From NCBI GenBank assembly GCA_918807975.1, contig OU964920.1, positions 2,492,501-2,556,500 on the forward strand: DNA of 64,000 nucleotides, in the 5' to 3' direction. Below, one piece after another: positions 47,345 to 59,679 of this stretch. The notes under the pieces were generated by a model. The model worked only from the letters and a program-made list of their open reading frames with translations, was not told where the DNA came from and did not search any database. Origin of the DNA: Aplidium turbinatum (lineage: Eukaryota > Chordata > Ascidiacea > Aplousobranchia > Polyclinidae). Both the position numbers and the translations under genes were made by a program. Within the stretch, counting starts at the first letter, position 1, and every line of letters begins with the position of its first letter.

Positions 47345-47929
47345 CTCTTTCGCAACCACCGAGGTCGAGACGTTTAATCTAAATAACCGGACATTTTTTA
47401 CAAAAATCTTTTGTATTTACGCCGTAATAACATCTCATATGAACGACGTAGACGCACAATCTTGACATGAAATGAAAGCATACATCTTCAGCTACCCGAA
47501 GATGCAAAGCTTTGCCGTAAAATTTAAAACATTCAATGTAAAACTAGCAAACTTTCCAAACGGTATTTTTTCTAATTTCTAAAAAAATTAAAAATTGGCA
47601 GAAAGTATACTTCATTATAATCTTTACTACCCAAGTATGATGCAATAATATGAAAATATATGTAGTTTAATATAATGCGAAAACAATTCTGCATATGAGA
47701 AAAATTTTACTGCGTTTCTGCGCGCAATGCTTTTGGAGATACAGCAGAATGAATATGGACAAATTTGGAAAATTTTAAGCAAAAAAGTTTACGTAATTTA
47801 CAGTCTTTTTGATCGAAAATTTTTTACATTGTTTTGCTTAAAACACCTTTTTACGTTGGACGTATGGATACGACCTTGGTCATCATGGCAAAAATCCCAA
47901 GAGGTGTTACGTCCGTGGTCGCGAAAGAA
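47345..47929. mobile_element. piggyBac-like MITE, family CTCTTTCGC
   Basis: The ends CTCTTTCGCAACCACCGAGG and GTGGTCGCGAAAGAA form an inverted repeat and TTAA flanks both sides (47341-47344, 47930-47933). It is 585 bp and non-coding, and a third TTAA family in this window. Confidence 0.8.
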
Positions 47930-48537
47930 TTAAACTAGACACTGAGATCTGTCGGTATAATGTCATGCATTTGATTAATTGTATTGAAAATAATATATGC
48001 TAACAAGCTTGTATTTTGACAGAAGCTGAAGTCTGATTGCAAATTTTACACTAGCTAACAGATTATATAGTTCCGTAAATGCATGACGGACTTTATTTTT
48101 TTCATTGAATCATATATCTTATAATTTATCTTAGCGATAAAAGGAAGAATTTATTTGAATGATACCAGTAGTTTTTTTCATGTTGGAACATATGTCAACG
48201 TTAAATTAACGATAAGTGATATAATTCGAGTGAAACATCATGAAAAAATTACGAAACTGTTGCACAAAAATTTCTTTATAATATAATTTGTTTTCGATTA
48301 AAGCTAAAACAGCACACAGACTGTCTGAACTAAAATAATAAACATTGCAGCCAGAATTAAGTGACTCAAACTGACACATTATAAGGAAGTAACTTTAAAC
48401 ATTACGTGGCACTTCACATATGAATTTTACTGTTTCTCTCGTAATGCTGAGTGCAGTGATATCAGTTTTACGCTAGAAACACCCAATTCAACTTTTATGG
48501 CAAAAGTGTTTTAGCTTGTACCATGGCCAGGGGCTCC

Positions 48538-50267
48538 GAGAGGGGGGGAGTCGGGCAACTTTCCCCCCTAGCATAACACTGTAAAGGAAAAACGAGTAGT
48601 TTTTTGTTTTGTCACTTTTGAAGGGTCCCATTTTTGCTACTAGGCCTACAATAAAAATGTACCAATTTACAAATAAACAAATTTTTGAATGAAATGCGTA
48701 GTTCCAGGTATTTTTCGATTAGGCTAATGTAGGTGCTATTTCAAATCAAGAACAAATCATTCTCGTATTAATAAGGAAAGTTATGTTAAACTGCTTAAAG
48801 ACATAAGATCTGATTAAGCTTACTGCTTCTGTATCACTGAACCGTTTCTGTTGTTTTAACTTGAAAACTGGTGCTGCTTTTGCTAATCGTGTAGCCTGCT
48901 ATTTTTGCTTGACCAACTTAACCTTGACTTCAAAAACTGCGTTGACCAAGTAGCCTATATGATAATGGATCCAACATGTCTGGAAGGGGAAAGATGTTCA
49001 TGCAAGATTAAAAATAGTAAAACCTTCCTGCCTCTTTTCTGCTTATAGATGTCACTGTGAAAATCTAGTTAGAGTTCATGGTGTGCAGTTGGGACTTGTG
49101 GAACAAATTTAGACAAGTTGTAGCCCACAATAATGACATTTTGAATGAGTTGGTACTTTTAAAAGAAATCTAGACAGCAAACTTGAGCTGCAAACCGGAA
49201 CGCACTATCTCACGATCTCTACTAAAAAAAATCATTTATTGCAACTTTCGAAACAATTTTCTAAAATATTTTCGTTGCTTTGAGAAATTTTTATTAAACC
49301 GGTAGGCCTATCTCGAACGGATGCAAGTTGAAAACGTGGTTTTAGCACATAGAAATTTGTAAAGAATTGTTTACGCACCACCATGACTCAAAACCTATCG
49401 AACAGCCTATGCATAACCTATTATGCATCAAATCAGACTATGCAAAGCCTTTATTATTTGATGTTGTGATCCGTAACTTTGCATTGCAAAAGGTCCGAAA
49501 TGGATTAAATGCTTTGCTGAGCTATTTTCATTGCCTGTAGGCCTATTGTGTGCATACAATTTTTTCTCTATCTAAGTTATGCTAAAGTTACCAGCTACAA
49601 CAATTTTGATTCGCGTCTGAATGGAACCAATTATAGCCTACTGGCACGAAAGTTTGTCATAGGAACGAGACCATTATCAACGACCCAACAACGGCTCTTC
49701 CAGGATTCCACATAACAATAGGTAGCAGTTAACAGGATCATCAGTAAGCACGCTCGCACTTCCCAAACACTACATAGGTGGGGTACTCTCAGTAGCTCTG
49801 GACTGCGAATCCAACATTCAGGACGTCGATCACCTGATCAAGGATCGCCCAGCCACCAAAATCAGTGGCGGATATGGAGCAGTAGGCTACATGCATGTGG
49901 CAACATTTTTAAACACTGGTTGAAGCGCCAGCAGCACCGCATATGAGATGTGTACACCATACGATTCTTGGCCTACAAGTTTTTCTAGTTAAAATAGTGA
50001 ACAACAATGGCAATTTTGTCGCAAGTGTACTCGAGTGACCTTTGTTGATTTCATATAGAAAGATGTTTTTTCATATCGAAATGTTTATTAAAATCGAAAC
50101 TTTAAAGGAATTCAATTTCACGCTGAAGAAAGTAGCCAAGTTCGGCTTAAGACACATGATGCAACGCATGATACAAATTCGTTGCTTTTATTTTTGCTGA
50201 AAATTGTTTTTTTAGCCCATTTTTCGTATTGTTTCCCGACTAGTCCTGATTTCTCTCGGAGGCCCTG
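48538..50267. mobile_element. hAT-like element with CAGGGGCTCCGAGAG ends
   Basis: The left end CAGGGGCTCCGAGAG and right end CTCTCGGAGGCCCTG are inverted repeats enclosing 1.73 kb without recognisable coding sequence. The paralogous flank at 34940-34980 lacks this block, which supports insertion. No exact 8-bp duplication remains. A related end occurs at 33105-33127 (CTCTCAGAGGCCCTG). Confidence 0.65.
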
Positions 50268-50749
50268 ACTGTCTTAACAACAATTTTTTTTCTTAAAGTG
50301 GCTTTCTCTAAAAGCTTTTATGATTAGTCAACAATTTTCATAGCTGTATTTACACCTTTGACATCCAATTACAAGTTCTAAGGTTAATTTTTTTCTTCAT
50401 TTTTCTAACTCAAGTTTTATGAAAACCAGCTTTGTTTACATTGATTCAACCTACGTAGACGTTGAAAGAATGTTCATAAATTGTTTGTTCAGCAGTTAAC
50501 TACTGTAGCTTGATTTTAACTAAGCATGAGATGTGTGCACTTATTCAAACGCTTTCTAACCCTTCAATAAAGCGTTGGGAAGAGCAGCTGCAGGTGGTTT
50601 AGAAAATGAATATTGTGTTTAGGGTAAATGGTCCCCGGTCGACTGAAATCAAGATACCCATTCGTGCCAGCCGCTCAACTTCTGCTAAACAAAGTAGACA
50701 AACAACATATCTCTGCGGCTAATTGGGCAGACAATAAATAGAATTCTGA

Positions 50750-51125
50750 AAGGAAGTCAAGCACCACCAGACTCCACTCATTCATCCTCGATGCTGACAC
50801 CCGCCCCATCGGCCTGACGCTGTCAAGACTGGCGTGGATGCGCCTCAACTGTCTTTGTCCCTCGCAAGACTTGCGTGGGTCAGGCTTAACCGCCTATGAA
50901 CCGGCGTCGGTCGCTTTCGCTCAGACATGTGCAGATGGGGCCTGGCTCCCTCATCGGGATGCGAGTGTGGCGCCACAGACCAGACAGTAGATCATATCGT
51001 CCATGACTGCCCAATCCATCAACCACCACATGGAACGCTTGGACTGAAGGCCCTGGATGACGAGACTGTCGAGTGGCTGATGACATCATGCCCAAACATA
51101 TAGTCCGAAAGAACAGCTTATACGA
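50750..51125 (+). mobile_element. LINE 3' end with CCHC-type motif
   Basis: The plus strand reads NRLRTGVGRFRSDMCRWGLA, then C-E-C-G-A-T-D-Q-T-V-D-H-I-V-H-D-C-P. This is the terminal Cys/His motif of Jockey-like LINEs (C-x-C-x7-H-x4-C). It ends in a GAAGAAGAAGAA tail at 51127. It is 5' truncated. Confidence 0.75.
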
Positions 51126-51134
51126 CGAAGAAGA

Positions 51135-51425
51135 AGAACTGTCTTTGCACGGGTGTCGGACTTTTCCACTCAATCATGCACCAATGGGTTATGGCCGGTT
51201 TCTCCTCTTGTGACTGTGGTAGGGAGGAACATACCGCAGACCACATCAGCAACGACTGCAACATCTTTAGCCCGCGTAATGGAGTGGGAGGTCTGCGTGT
51301 CTTGGATGATGAAACCAAAAACTGACTGCTCTTTAGCAGTCTTTCAGTGTAATCCGGGAACATCGTGAATCTGAGGTGGTAAAAGGATGGACCCTCGGCC
51401 CCAGATGCTCATACGACGACGACAA
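51135..51425 (+). mobile_element. LINE 3' end, second fragment
   Basis: The reading GVGLFHSIMHQW, then C-D-C-G-R-E-E-H-T-A-D-H-I-S-N-D-C, is the same terminal motif as the adjacent copy. It ends in GGCCCCAGATGCTCATACGA plus (CGA)n, the same tail seen at window positions 1-40. Confidence 0.7.
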
Positions 51426-51539
51426 ACGTGGGAATTCAATTACAAGGTGGCCATCCTCTCGTTGAACTACAGAGTAAGCCACCAAGAATGTCAACACCCG
51501 TTCTTGTGTGCGGAAGCGGAAACCTGAGACAAGCGTTGT

Positions 51540-53295
51540 TAACGAAAGCAATTAATATTTATTATATCATTGATTAACGCTTTGCAGTCATCGCATGACT
51601 GTTGCAGATTGTATCCGCCTTCAATATTTTGCCTTCGCTTGGAATTGTACTGAGTGTAAAGCAAGAAACTTTTCCTTGTTAGTGAAATGTGCGTAGTGAC
51701 AGGCAAAAGCAATACCAAACCTAATATGGACGTTGAATATATAATATCAGATGACAAGACTCAAAAGTGCGGGGGAAGGAAAGCAACCCGTGATGAACAC
51801 AACAAAAATAACTTTAGATTGGAAGTTAGATGTTTTGAAGTTGTCGCAAAGTGATTCTGGTTTGAAATTAAGCAATTTTAGTGCATAGTGGCCTTGCTTG
51901 TCTGCTAATGCTTCCAACATGCTTTAAATTTTGAAAACCAGTTCTTTTCAAAATCGTGTTTTTGTTGAAATGACACAAACAACTCTTACTTTGTGAAGAA
52001 ATAATTAAATGTGTATACAGACAGTCGATTGTGATGTCTAATGGTCATCTATCCCGCATCAGTAAACCTATAAAAGAAACGAAATTCTCTCTACCGATAT
52101 TTGAAAAGGAAAATGATGTGAGATAATAAAGGATTTAGACCGCATTAATAAAAACATTAAAGAGGTAAAGTTCATAACATAAACTACCGTGCAAACAAAT
52201 TTTGCACTACTAATATTTTTTTTTTCATTGGCTACTCCGTCATGTAGGCTGCGATAAAACCTTTTCAATGAATTGCTACATTGACAAGTGGCAAGAATCC
52301 TGCATGACGCTCGGAAGGGTGCCAGTTCGACACCACCCAAAGGCATGCGGCTGTGTCTGGCAAGAGATCATTAAAATTGACTTTCTTGCTCCCATATCTG
52401 CTTAATATAAATTTTCTATCACTCAAAATACTGTAGGTCTAAAAATACTAAAAAAGAATTATGCAATCGTATAGTAAAACTTTTAGGCAATCTGGTGTTA
52501 ATAGGAAATCTGTCGTTTGATACACCAGAAACAGCTTCCAACTTATTTTATCAATACGATATTGATCAATGTTCTTTATACAGCTGCTGGCTACTTTATG
52601 GTGAAGAAAGATTCTAGCAAAAAAACATTGTAAGACGTCAGTTATTATTTTAAGAAATGTTGTTGTAAAACGTACATTCTTAAAATGTGTGTTTCTGCAT
52701 AGCGATGGAATCCGTCGCAAATACGCGTCGCTCTCATCGTTTGTAAGGACTTTTAGCTGCTAGAACTAGCAGAGTCAAACCACTGTTGGTAGACCAAGCA
52801 TTACAACTAGTTATCTGATTTTGCCCAACCTTCCCTTCAAACATTCAGTAATAACGTAACAAATGTGGCCAGTAGCATCCCTTCTTTACGCTTATCTTCA
52901 TGGAGCAAACTTACAGTTACGCAACCGGCTAAAATGGATTGCCGATGATGAAATTAAACATGCAAACATTTGAATGCTTGCGGTATTGAAATAGGCTGTT
53001 GGTTTAAAAAGATTCAACGCATCAAGAATATTCAACGCATAGCCTACTTCCTTGATACGATGAGTAATATCACAAACAAGTTTTCGTTTGCTGATGGTGC
53101 ATGACAGTCACGTTAAGACAATCGGCAATTTCACTGCAAGCATTGGGTTCATAGTTCAGAAAACTTAACAAAATGTTTCATTATCACATTTTTAGCATCG
53201 TTGATGCTTCATTATGCGATTTTGTAGTGCTTAATTGGTTGTACATAGGTCTACGTTTGTCACGTTCATCAGTCAGCACATACATCCTGTCTGTG
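51540..53295. other. Intergenic; block also found at 62390-62650
   Basis: The segment 51600-51860 resembles 62395-62650 (AAACCTAATATGGACGTT; TTGGAAGTTAGATG.TTT), evidence of a duplicated unit on both sides of gene F. A SINE-like B-box fragment is at 52290-52370. No gene is seen. Confidence 0.45.
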
Positions 53296-53816
53296 CAGGG
53301 CCGGCGCAAGACTATCTCCCACCCTAGTCAAGCTGCAACTTTTGGCTGAACAATTTCCTGCAATAAGTGAACAAGAAAAGTTGTGAATTCTTTCTTTTTT
53401 TAACACAAAGTATTTTTGATTAAATCACTTCACTCTAGTTCTAGTAAGTACCAGATCAAAATTAAAGGCCAGTAAAAAACTTCTGTTACTTTACAGCTTA
53501 ACTGAGTGCTGTCTACGTCTCCGTTTGATTAGCCTAGTGTTTTGCAGAAATCTGCAACAGCTTCAAGTCTCTTGCGACTGCTTTTATTAAAACTGTAAAT
53601 ATCATCCGAGCGGCATCGATATACATCAAAAATTACTGTAAGATTTTATAGTAGCCTATCTTAAAGCATCACTGCGACTTTTTTGTTTTGTGTCTCAGTA
53701 TAGGCGTACAATTTGTGCAACAACATTCAAAACACAAAGCATCTTTATTCAAAGAAAAAGGAAATTGAAAAAAGGTTGCTAAACTGCAAAAATAGAAAAG
53801 TTCCGCACTTCCTTAA

Positions 53817-56800
53817 CCCTTTGCTTTTCAACGTTTTTTTGGAAGTTAACTGCTCAAGGGGGGGCCGTTTTTGGATCAAATTCAATCAGCTGTTACGAGT
53901 TATCCGCTGATGCTATTTCAACAGAAGTTGCACTGGTGTGAAAGCAAATCATTGGTCTATAAGTTTGAAAACTCATTATTTTAAAATTTTATATGTTAAA
54001 CTTGATATTTCAATTTTTGCAAAGGTACCCAAAAACGACAATTTTGATTTAACTTGCCGCCTTTAATTAACCGTGCTAATCCGATTTCATGCAAACTTCT
54101 AAATAACAAAGAGCTCGATCGAACGCACGAAGTGTGTGTGCGGTGTGCCGAATCATTGCATTGATTAGAATTTACGACTTGCGAGCAAATCTTATTGTAA
54201 GCTACTCACTGATTCTAAAATAGTTACAATCAGAGTAATATTGTTACACGAATTTGAAAAAAACAAAACTGCGTTTGTTGTCTTACATTTTTATCCTAAA
54301 CTAATGCATTCCGAAACTCGTGGCTAGCTTCTAGTTTTATGGAACCAAATTTCTCATAAGTAACACCTTAGCCTGCTTGAATAGCTGTTTACATCTTCGT
54401 TTGTGTATTTTAGGTCAACAATTGAGTTTGTAGAATGAATATTTTTAGTAGAGAGAAGACAATTGAACAAGTTGTTGAAATAATCTGAAATTTCTAAGTT
54501 CAAATTAGGTGCTTTTGAAATTGTGAATTTGTGTCAAGTCGCAACACAAATATCATGCAGGCTACATCATAAGTCATTTCGCTTACGGGTGTTTATAAAC
54601 ATGACTCATAAATTACATCCACAAAAAATACAGCATTTACATCAACAAAGCTAAGTTCGAAGCTCACTGTTTATTGAAGATTGTGTCAATCAATTTGAAA
54701 ATACATTTTTAGTCAGCCAGCGTCGAAATAATGCAACAGCGAATTGAGGAACATGCGTAAACAAAGGAAATGTGAAATAACCCACAGTCAGCAAATCTAC
54801 ATAAATTTAATGTTTACAAATGTTGAATCAATGTAAAAGGACTGGATTGCTGACTGGGTCCTTATTGTTTGAAGCACTAAAAATACGCGTAAAAGCGACA
54901 ACGTCAGCAAGGCAGTGATTATGTTTCTGGCCAAAAAAAAACATTTTACTGAGATACAATAAACATAATCATTTTGTGCCAGATTGTGAGAAGACTTCCT
55001 AGATTCTTTCCAACCATTTGCATGATTGCAAATTATTTTCTATAACTTTACATTGCTAAAAAATGGCTTCTTTGTTGAAACAACGTGGCTACAATTCTAT
55101 AAAAAATTCTTAGGCCTACTACATTGAAGTAATGAAATTTTTTTTGTGATTTTGCTGATGACGTTTTACAATATCCGAGAAGTAAAAAATAATAATGATG
55201 AATTATTTTACAAAACCGTGGTTTGCAAGTGCTTCACAAAAAATTGTTGGGGGAAAATTTACTATTAGACGTAAAACGTTTGTAAAAGAAAATTGTCGGT
55301 TTACGTATTTATAATGTTTATTGCGCTGTTATCGAATTATAAACTGCCTGTAGGCTATTGTCTACCTTTGTGGTTGCCGGCCAGCTTAGAGCAGCATGCA
55401 AACTAAGCGTTTATGTTATTTGCATCGTGTTATGATTCTTGAAAATTTCCCACAAGGTCTTTATTTTTATCGTGATATTTTGTGCCTCTTCTGTCCTAAA
55501 CTTGAAGTTATTGTGCAGCACTATCCACATCGGTTTTTAGACTCAGTCTTCATTGAAAATCTTTTGTGTGGTGCATCATTTCAAGTAGTGTCTTCCCCTA
55601 AACTGTTACACAAATCGCCCAGAACCAGGTTGATTATTATGTATCTTACAGCAGTTGAGAGCCCGTTATTGTATGTGTGGAATTATTACTGTAGATGTCT
55701 GACTAAATTCATGCCAAAGTCGAGCAAATTCTGCTTTCGGGATCCTTGCCGTTATTTACTGTATTTTTTGTTGATAAGTTTAGGCAGCATTTTTCCAAGA
55801 TAAATGAAGACATCGGTATTGTTCGTCACTTAGATTTAGTTTTCTCAGCATTATTTATTCATTCTTTGATCCACTAGTTTGTCCCACTTTTGGTATAATC
55901 GGATCGTTTATAAATGGCGGGTCTTCACAATAGCCGGCCTCTTATACATTGGCGCAACGTATTCAGATGTTGAATCAATGATGAAGAAAGCTGATTTGTT
56001 GTTTGTCTTATGTGACGCCTAAATTTATGCCTCGTCTACAGTACAAAATATTTTGTAATGTACATTGTGTACATTGTACATTTTGTTTGTAGGTCTACAT
56101 TACAAAATATTTTGTAATGTAGATGAGGCATTATCATCTTTATTTTGCGCTCTTTGGAACAAAACACAGTGCACTGTGAAACAAAAATACAGGACATAAC
56201 AACAAGTAGGCGACATAAAGCAGTGAAGGGACGCCATCGAGTTAGCTGCTACGTGTAAATGGAGCCTATCTCATAATTTTGAGTGTATCTCACAGTTACT
56301 GTTTGCAAAAACGCTATTTCTCTGGCTTCTCCCAAAAGCATTTGCAGTGATACATTTCCTCAATTGCAAGTTTTGTCAATGAGAGCATTTCCATAGAACG
56401 TTTATTTCGAAACCAGGTTTTCGTGTCTTTATCCAAGAGAAGATTTCTTATTGTAACGTTTTTTATTCGTCAATGAATATTATCTGCTTGAAACAACTGT
56501 TTTGAATAGTTTGTGGCCTCCATAGCCTACTATTTTGATCGTGGATTGCTATTCTTCTTTGTAGAGCTGATAACGCAAAAAAGCTTGCTTTTATTGCTCC
56601 TAATTAACAGCTTTGCGATCACTGGCTTTTCTTTGTAGCATAAGAAATAACGCGCTTTGTATTATTGAGGTCAAACCAAACAAAAGAAAGCAAGAGGATG
56701 CTTCTCTCTGCTCGCGCATATCGATACACGAAGCAATTATGAGCTTATGGCTTGTCATCGCAATGTAATCCATTTCACGCTTTGCTGGAAGTTAGCTAGA

Positions 56801-56998
56801 AATAGCAAAAATTCACCAAAATCTTGAATTTACAAGAAAACTACACAACTTTTAGCATCAAATTTAATATCATCAGATCCGCCTGGCAATTTTAGGAAAA
56901 GTCAAGAAAAACCAAGTGCATGGCGTTACTGTGCTTCAAATAATTAAAGAAAATATGAGGGGGGGGCCAAATCTGGCCTCCCTTTGAGGAGCAAAGTG
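53817..56998. mobile_element. piggyBac-like element, 3.2 kb, ends CCCTTTGC / GCAAAGTG
   Basis: TTAA lies at 53813-53816 and 56999-57002, with ends CCCTTTGCTTTTCAACG and GAGGAGCAAAGTG and nearby G runs. A 135-codon plus-strand ORF (55396-55803) has no domain I recognise and lacks a piggyBac DDD signature. The interior otherwise looks non-coding. It is nested in the hAT-like termini. Confidence 0.6.
56028..56130. mobile_element. Palindromic 103-bp MITE with TTA duplication
   Basis: TGCCTCGTCTACA ... TGTAGATGAGGCA form a near-perfect hairpin that includes two copies of TACAAAATATTTTGTAATGT. TTA flanks both sides, as in PIF/Harbinger-type insertions. It lies inside the 53817 element. Confidence 0.65.
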
Positions 56999-57749
56999 TT
57001 AAAGGCTGCATCTTAAATGACTGCCTAGTTTGCCTTAGGCTATAGTATTAGTATAGATGCGCCGGCCCTGCGTAAGCTACATGAAAATGAAACTGTGGAA
57101 TACTTACTTTTATAATTTGAATAAGCCATGCGCAATTCAACCCACAGACTGCGTAGTCGCGCGATAAAAGTATCAGACTCAAGTTTGCAAGGTGGTCGAT
57201 CCAATTCCCATTGTCCGCATTCACCCTGGTCTTGGCAAAACACTTTATCAAATGCTTGACGAGGAATGCAAAATTTTTGTTGTCTTGCGGCAACTGTCAA
57301 CCTTGTAACAAGTGTCAGCCTTGTGACAGGTCAAATCTTTTCGAGTTGCAACGTTTTCAACCCACTTGGTGTCGCTATTTGTTAAGTGCGCTACCCAGTG
57401 GCACATTTCTTACACAACATTCTATAGTATTATTTTATTGTATATTTGTAACATTTTATGCTCACAAATAACTTTTTGTTCTATTTTTGTTCATTGAATC
57501 AATTATTATTTCGGTATATCTCCGCATTCATTTTAATTGTACTGTACAAACCATGGAGTAATTTCCACCACCAGCGGCAAGACTCTTCCTTTACCGTTCA
57601 ATCTGCAAATTGAAAGTTAACTCTGCTATTTTTATGTAATATCTCAACAAGAATAAATTAATTAGAACTGTTTTGAAACTTTTCAATAAACATGATGTAA
57701 ATCTTTATCTTTTCAAATGATTTATTTTATTGTAGGTATGCCGTTAACA

Positions 57750-58587
57750 AGTGAATAAAAAAATAACAGTTAACCTCTCAAGTACATGTAGCTCCCACAC
57801 AGAGTGAAATTTACATGCCTTTTGACTCTTTTTTATTTCTTTAAAAGTAATGTCTAAAAAGACTTACTTGATGAAAAGACTTAGATGTACTTGAGAGGTT
57901 AACTGTTATTTTTTTATTCACTTGTTGATTCATTCATATCAGTTTGTATCCTCTGTGGATCCTTCTCTGGTATCATGGGCCAATCCTATAGATGTTTGCT
58001 GGTACACCCCTTCATTTTCTTTGAATTTTTATACTTTTATGTACCGCTTGTATCTAATTTCTTGTATTTTAGATCCATCTCAGATGATTGTTATGTCCTA
58101 GCTCAGTTGCAAATTCTTGTCTTTTTTTCTAGTTTTTACTTTTAACAAATTCCAGTCATTCCTTAGCACAAATTCTCTCAAAAAAATCACACCTTCCAAT
58201 AGGCTGTAAAATTACTCAAGTTTCAAATCATCACCTCAACCAACACTTCAAGACAACTTTCCACCTTCACTTTACTACGCTGAAGAGACCGGAAGATCGA
58301 AACACTGGCCTTTGTCCGTAGTTACTTTTCTTAATGTCTTTTTAGACATTCTTTTTGGGTCAATAATGTCTTTTTAGACATTACTTTTAAAGAAATAAAA
58401 AAGAGTCAAAAGGCATGTAAATTTCACTCTGTGTGGAGCTACATGTACTTGAGAGGTTAACTGTTATTTTTTTATTCACTTGTTGATTCATTCATATCAG
58501 TTTGTATCCTCTGTGGATCCTTCTCTGGTATCATGGGCCAATCCTATAGATGTTTGCTGGTACACCCCTTCATTTTCTTTGAATTTT
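57750..58587 (+). mobile_element. Hammerhead-bearing Penelope-like/retrozyme insertion
   Basis: An 838-bp insert is flanked by an exact 13-bp duplication TATGCCGTTAACA (57737-57749, 58588-58600). Inside, 57750-57861 is an inverted copy of 58367-58478, and 57886-58032 is repeated directly and apparently identically at 58444-58590, giving a 558-bp tandem period. A hammerhead ribozyme sits between the direct repeats at 58274-58322. An inverted fragment plus a partial head-to-tail copy is the arrangement known for Penelope-like elements; the lack of a reverse transcriptase fits a retrozyme. The intact duplication implies recent insertion. Confidence 0.75.
58274..58322 (+). ncRNA. Hammerhead ribozyme, type I
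   Basis: In order: helix I 5' strand ACTACG (58274-58279), CTGAAGA (58280-58286), helix II GACC-GGAA-GATC with one C-A mismatch (58287-58298), GAAA (58299-58302), helix III C-A paired to T-G with an 8-nt loop, the GTC site (58314-58316), then helix I 3' strand CGTAGT (58317-58322), a perfect complement of ACTACG. Every conserved core residue is present and the cut is predicted after 58316. This is the best ribozyme candidate in the window. Confidence 0.8.
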
Positions 58588-58600
58588 TATGCCGTTAACA

Positions 58601-59679
58601 ATTTGGAAAAAAAATATTGTACTGTACTAGTTATAATAAGTCATATAATTTTATCATTTCAATGACTAGGAAAAGTTGATGAAATCATACAAGATTTAAA
58701 ACATAAAAATTTAGGTTGATAAGAAACATGTCTGTACGCTTAACAGAACAGCCAGAAAATTTAAACTATGGTACTGGTAGTCTTAATTAAAAAGAGCAAT
58801 TTTCCATATTCTTTTCACGTGTACCTAGAAACCTAGAAAATGCTTCACTTGAACTTTTACAACTAGCACAAAATCAGTTGCAACTTGCACAGACGAATTG
58901 TTTACGCGCTACATGAATGCATTGAGCGATATAACTGGTGACAAAGAAAACGAATAAAGCTCTGTGTGAGTGATGAACGATTTCACTTCCTCCACAAGAA
59001 GGCGTCAATTAAAAAGGAAACAGGCGCCGAAGTTTGTTACATTGCTACAATCTCTTCAACTGTGCTATAATTGTTATAATTGTTCAAGTCACAGTACGCT
59101 TTCTTTCGAAAACTAGAATGCAAAGTTTTGAATAATAACTAGTTACAATTGTTGATGACTAAAACCACGATTAAGAAAATGTCTCTTACATGCAAATAAG
59201 GTATGGACAGCCTACTGCTTTTTTGCATTCATCAAATTTTGGCATTCGCACAACAAGGTCAATTAATTGCAAATACTAAGTAATTTTCGTTATTCAACAA
59301 TTCTTTTGTTATGGATCATTTTTATATATTTCATTTACAAACAGTTTGCAATGTTGCTATGCTGTTTACGATTAGGCTGGCTTTTAGATAAGCTGGATGA
59401 TTTTAACACTACTACGACACTGCGGTACTTGCTATGGGAAGAGTGTGTTGAACCAAAGTGCTGCCATAATATTTCTAAAATTGAATTTTAAATACATTTT
59501 TTTTAAGGTGTAAGCTTCACATACACAATACACTGCCTGTGATGGTTGGTGTTGCCTCGTGTTTTGTAAATCAATTAATCAATGATAAGAAATTTTATGC
59601 AAGCAAAATTTTTACTGGATAAATAGTTGCATTATAATAGGCTACAATTTTTCTTATTCGATCACAATCATCCATTTGT
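58601..59679. other. Downstream flank of gene F
   Basis: No gene is seen. The last ~120 bases (59560-59680) match the downstream flanks of genes D and E (AATCAATGATAAGAAATTTT). The plus-strand ORF at 59267-59491 has no domain. Confidence 0.4.

Larger units (their letters stand above)
53296..57070. mobile_element. hAT-like termini CAGGGCCGGCGCA enclosing 3.8 kb
   Basis: CAGGGCCGGCGCA at 53296 and TGCGCCGGCCCTG ending at 57070 are a perfect 13-bp inverted repeat typical of hAT ends. The flanks (tgtctgtg, cgtaagct) do not match. A TTAA element fills most of the interior. No transposase is seen, so this may be a non-autonomous shell that received a second element. Confidence 0.6.
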
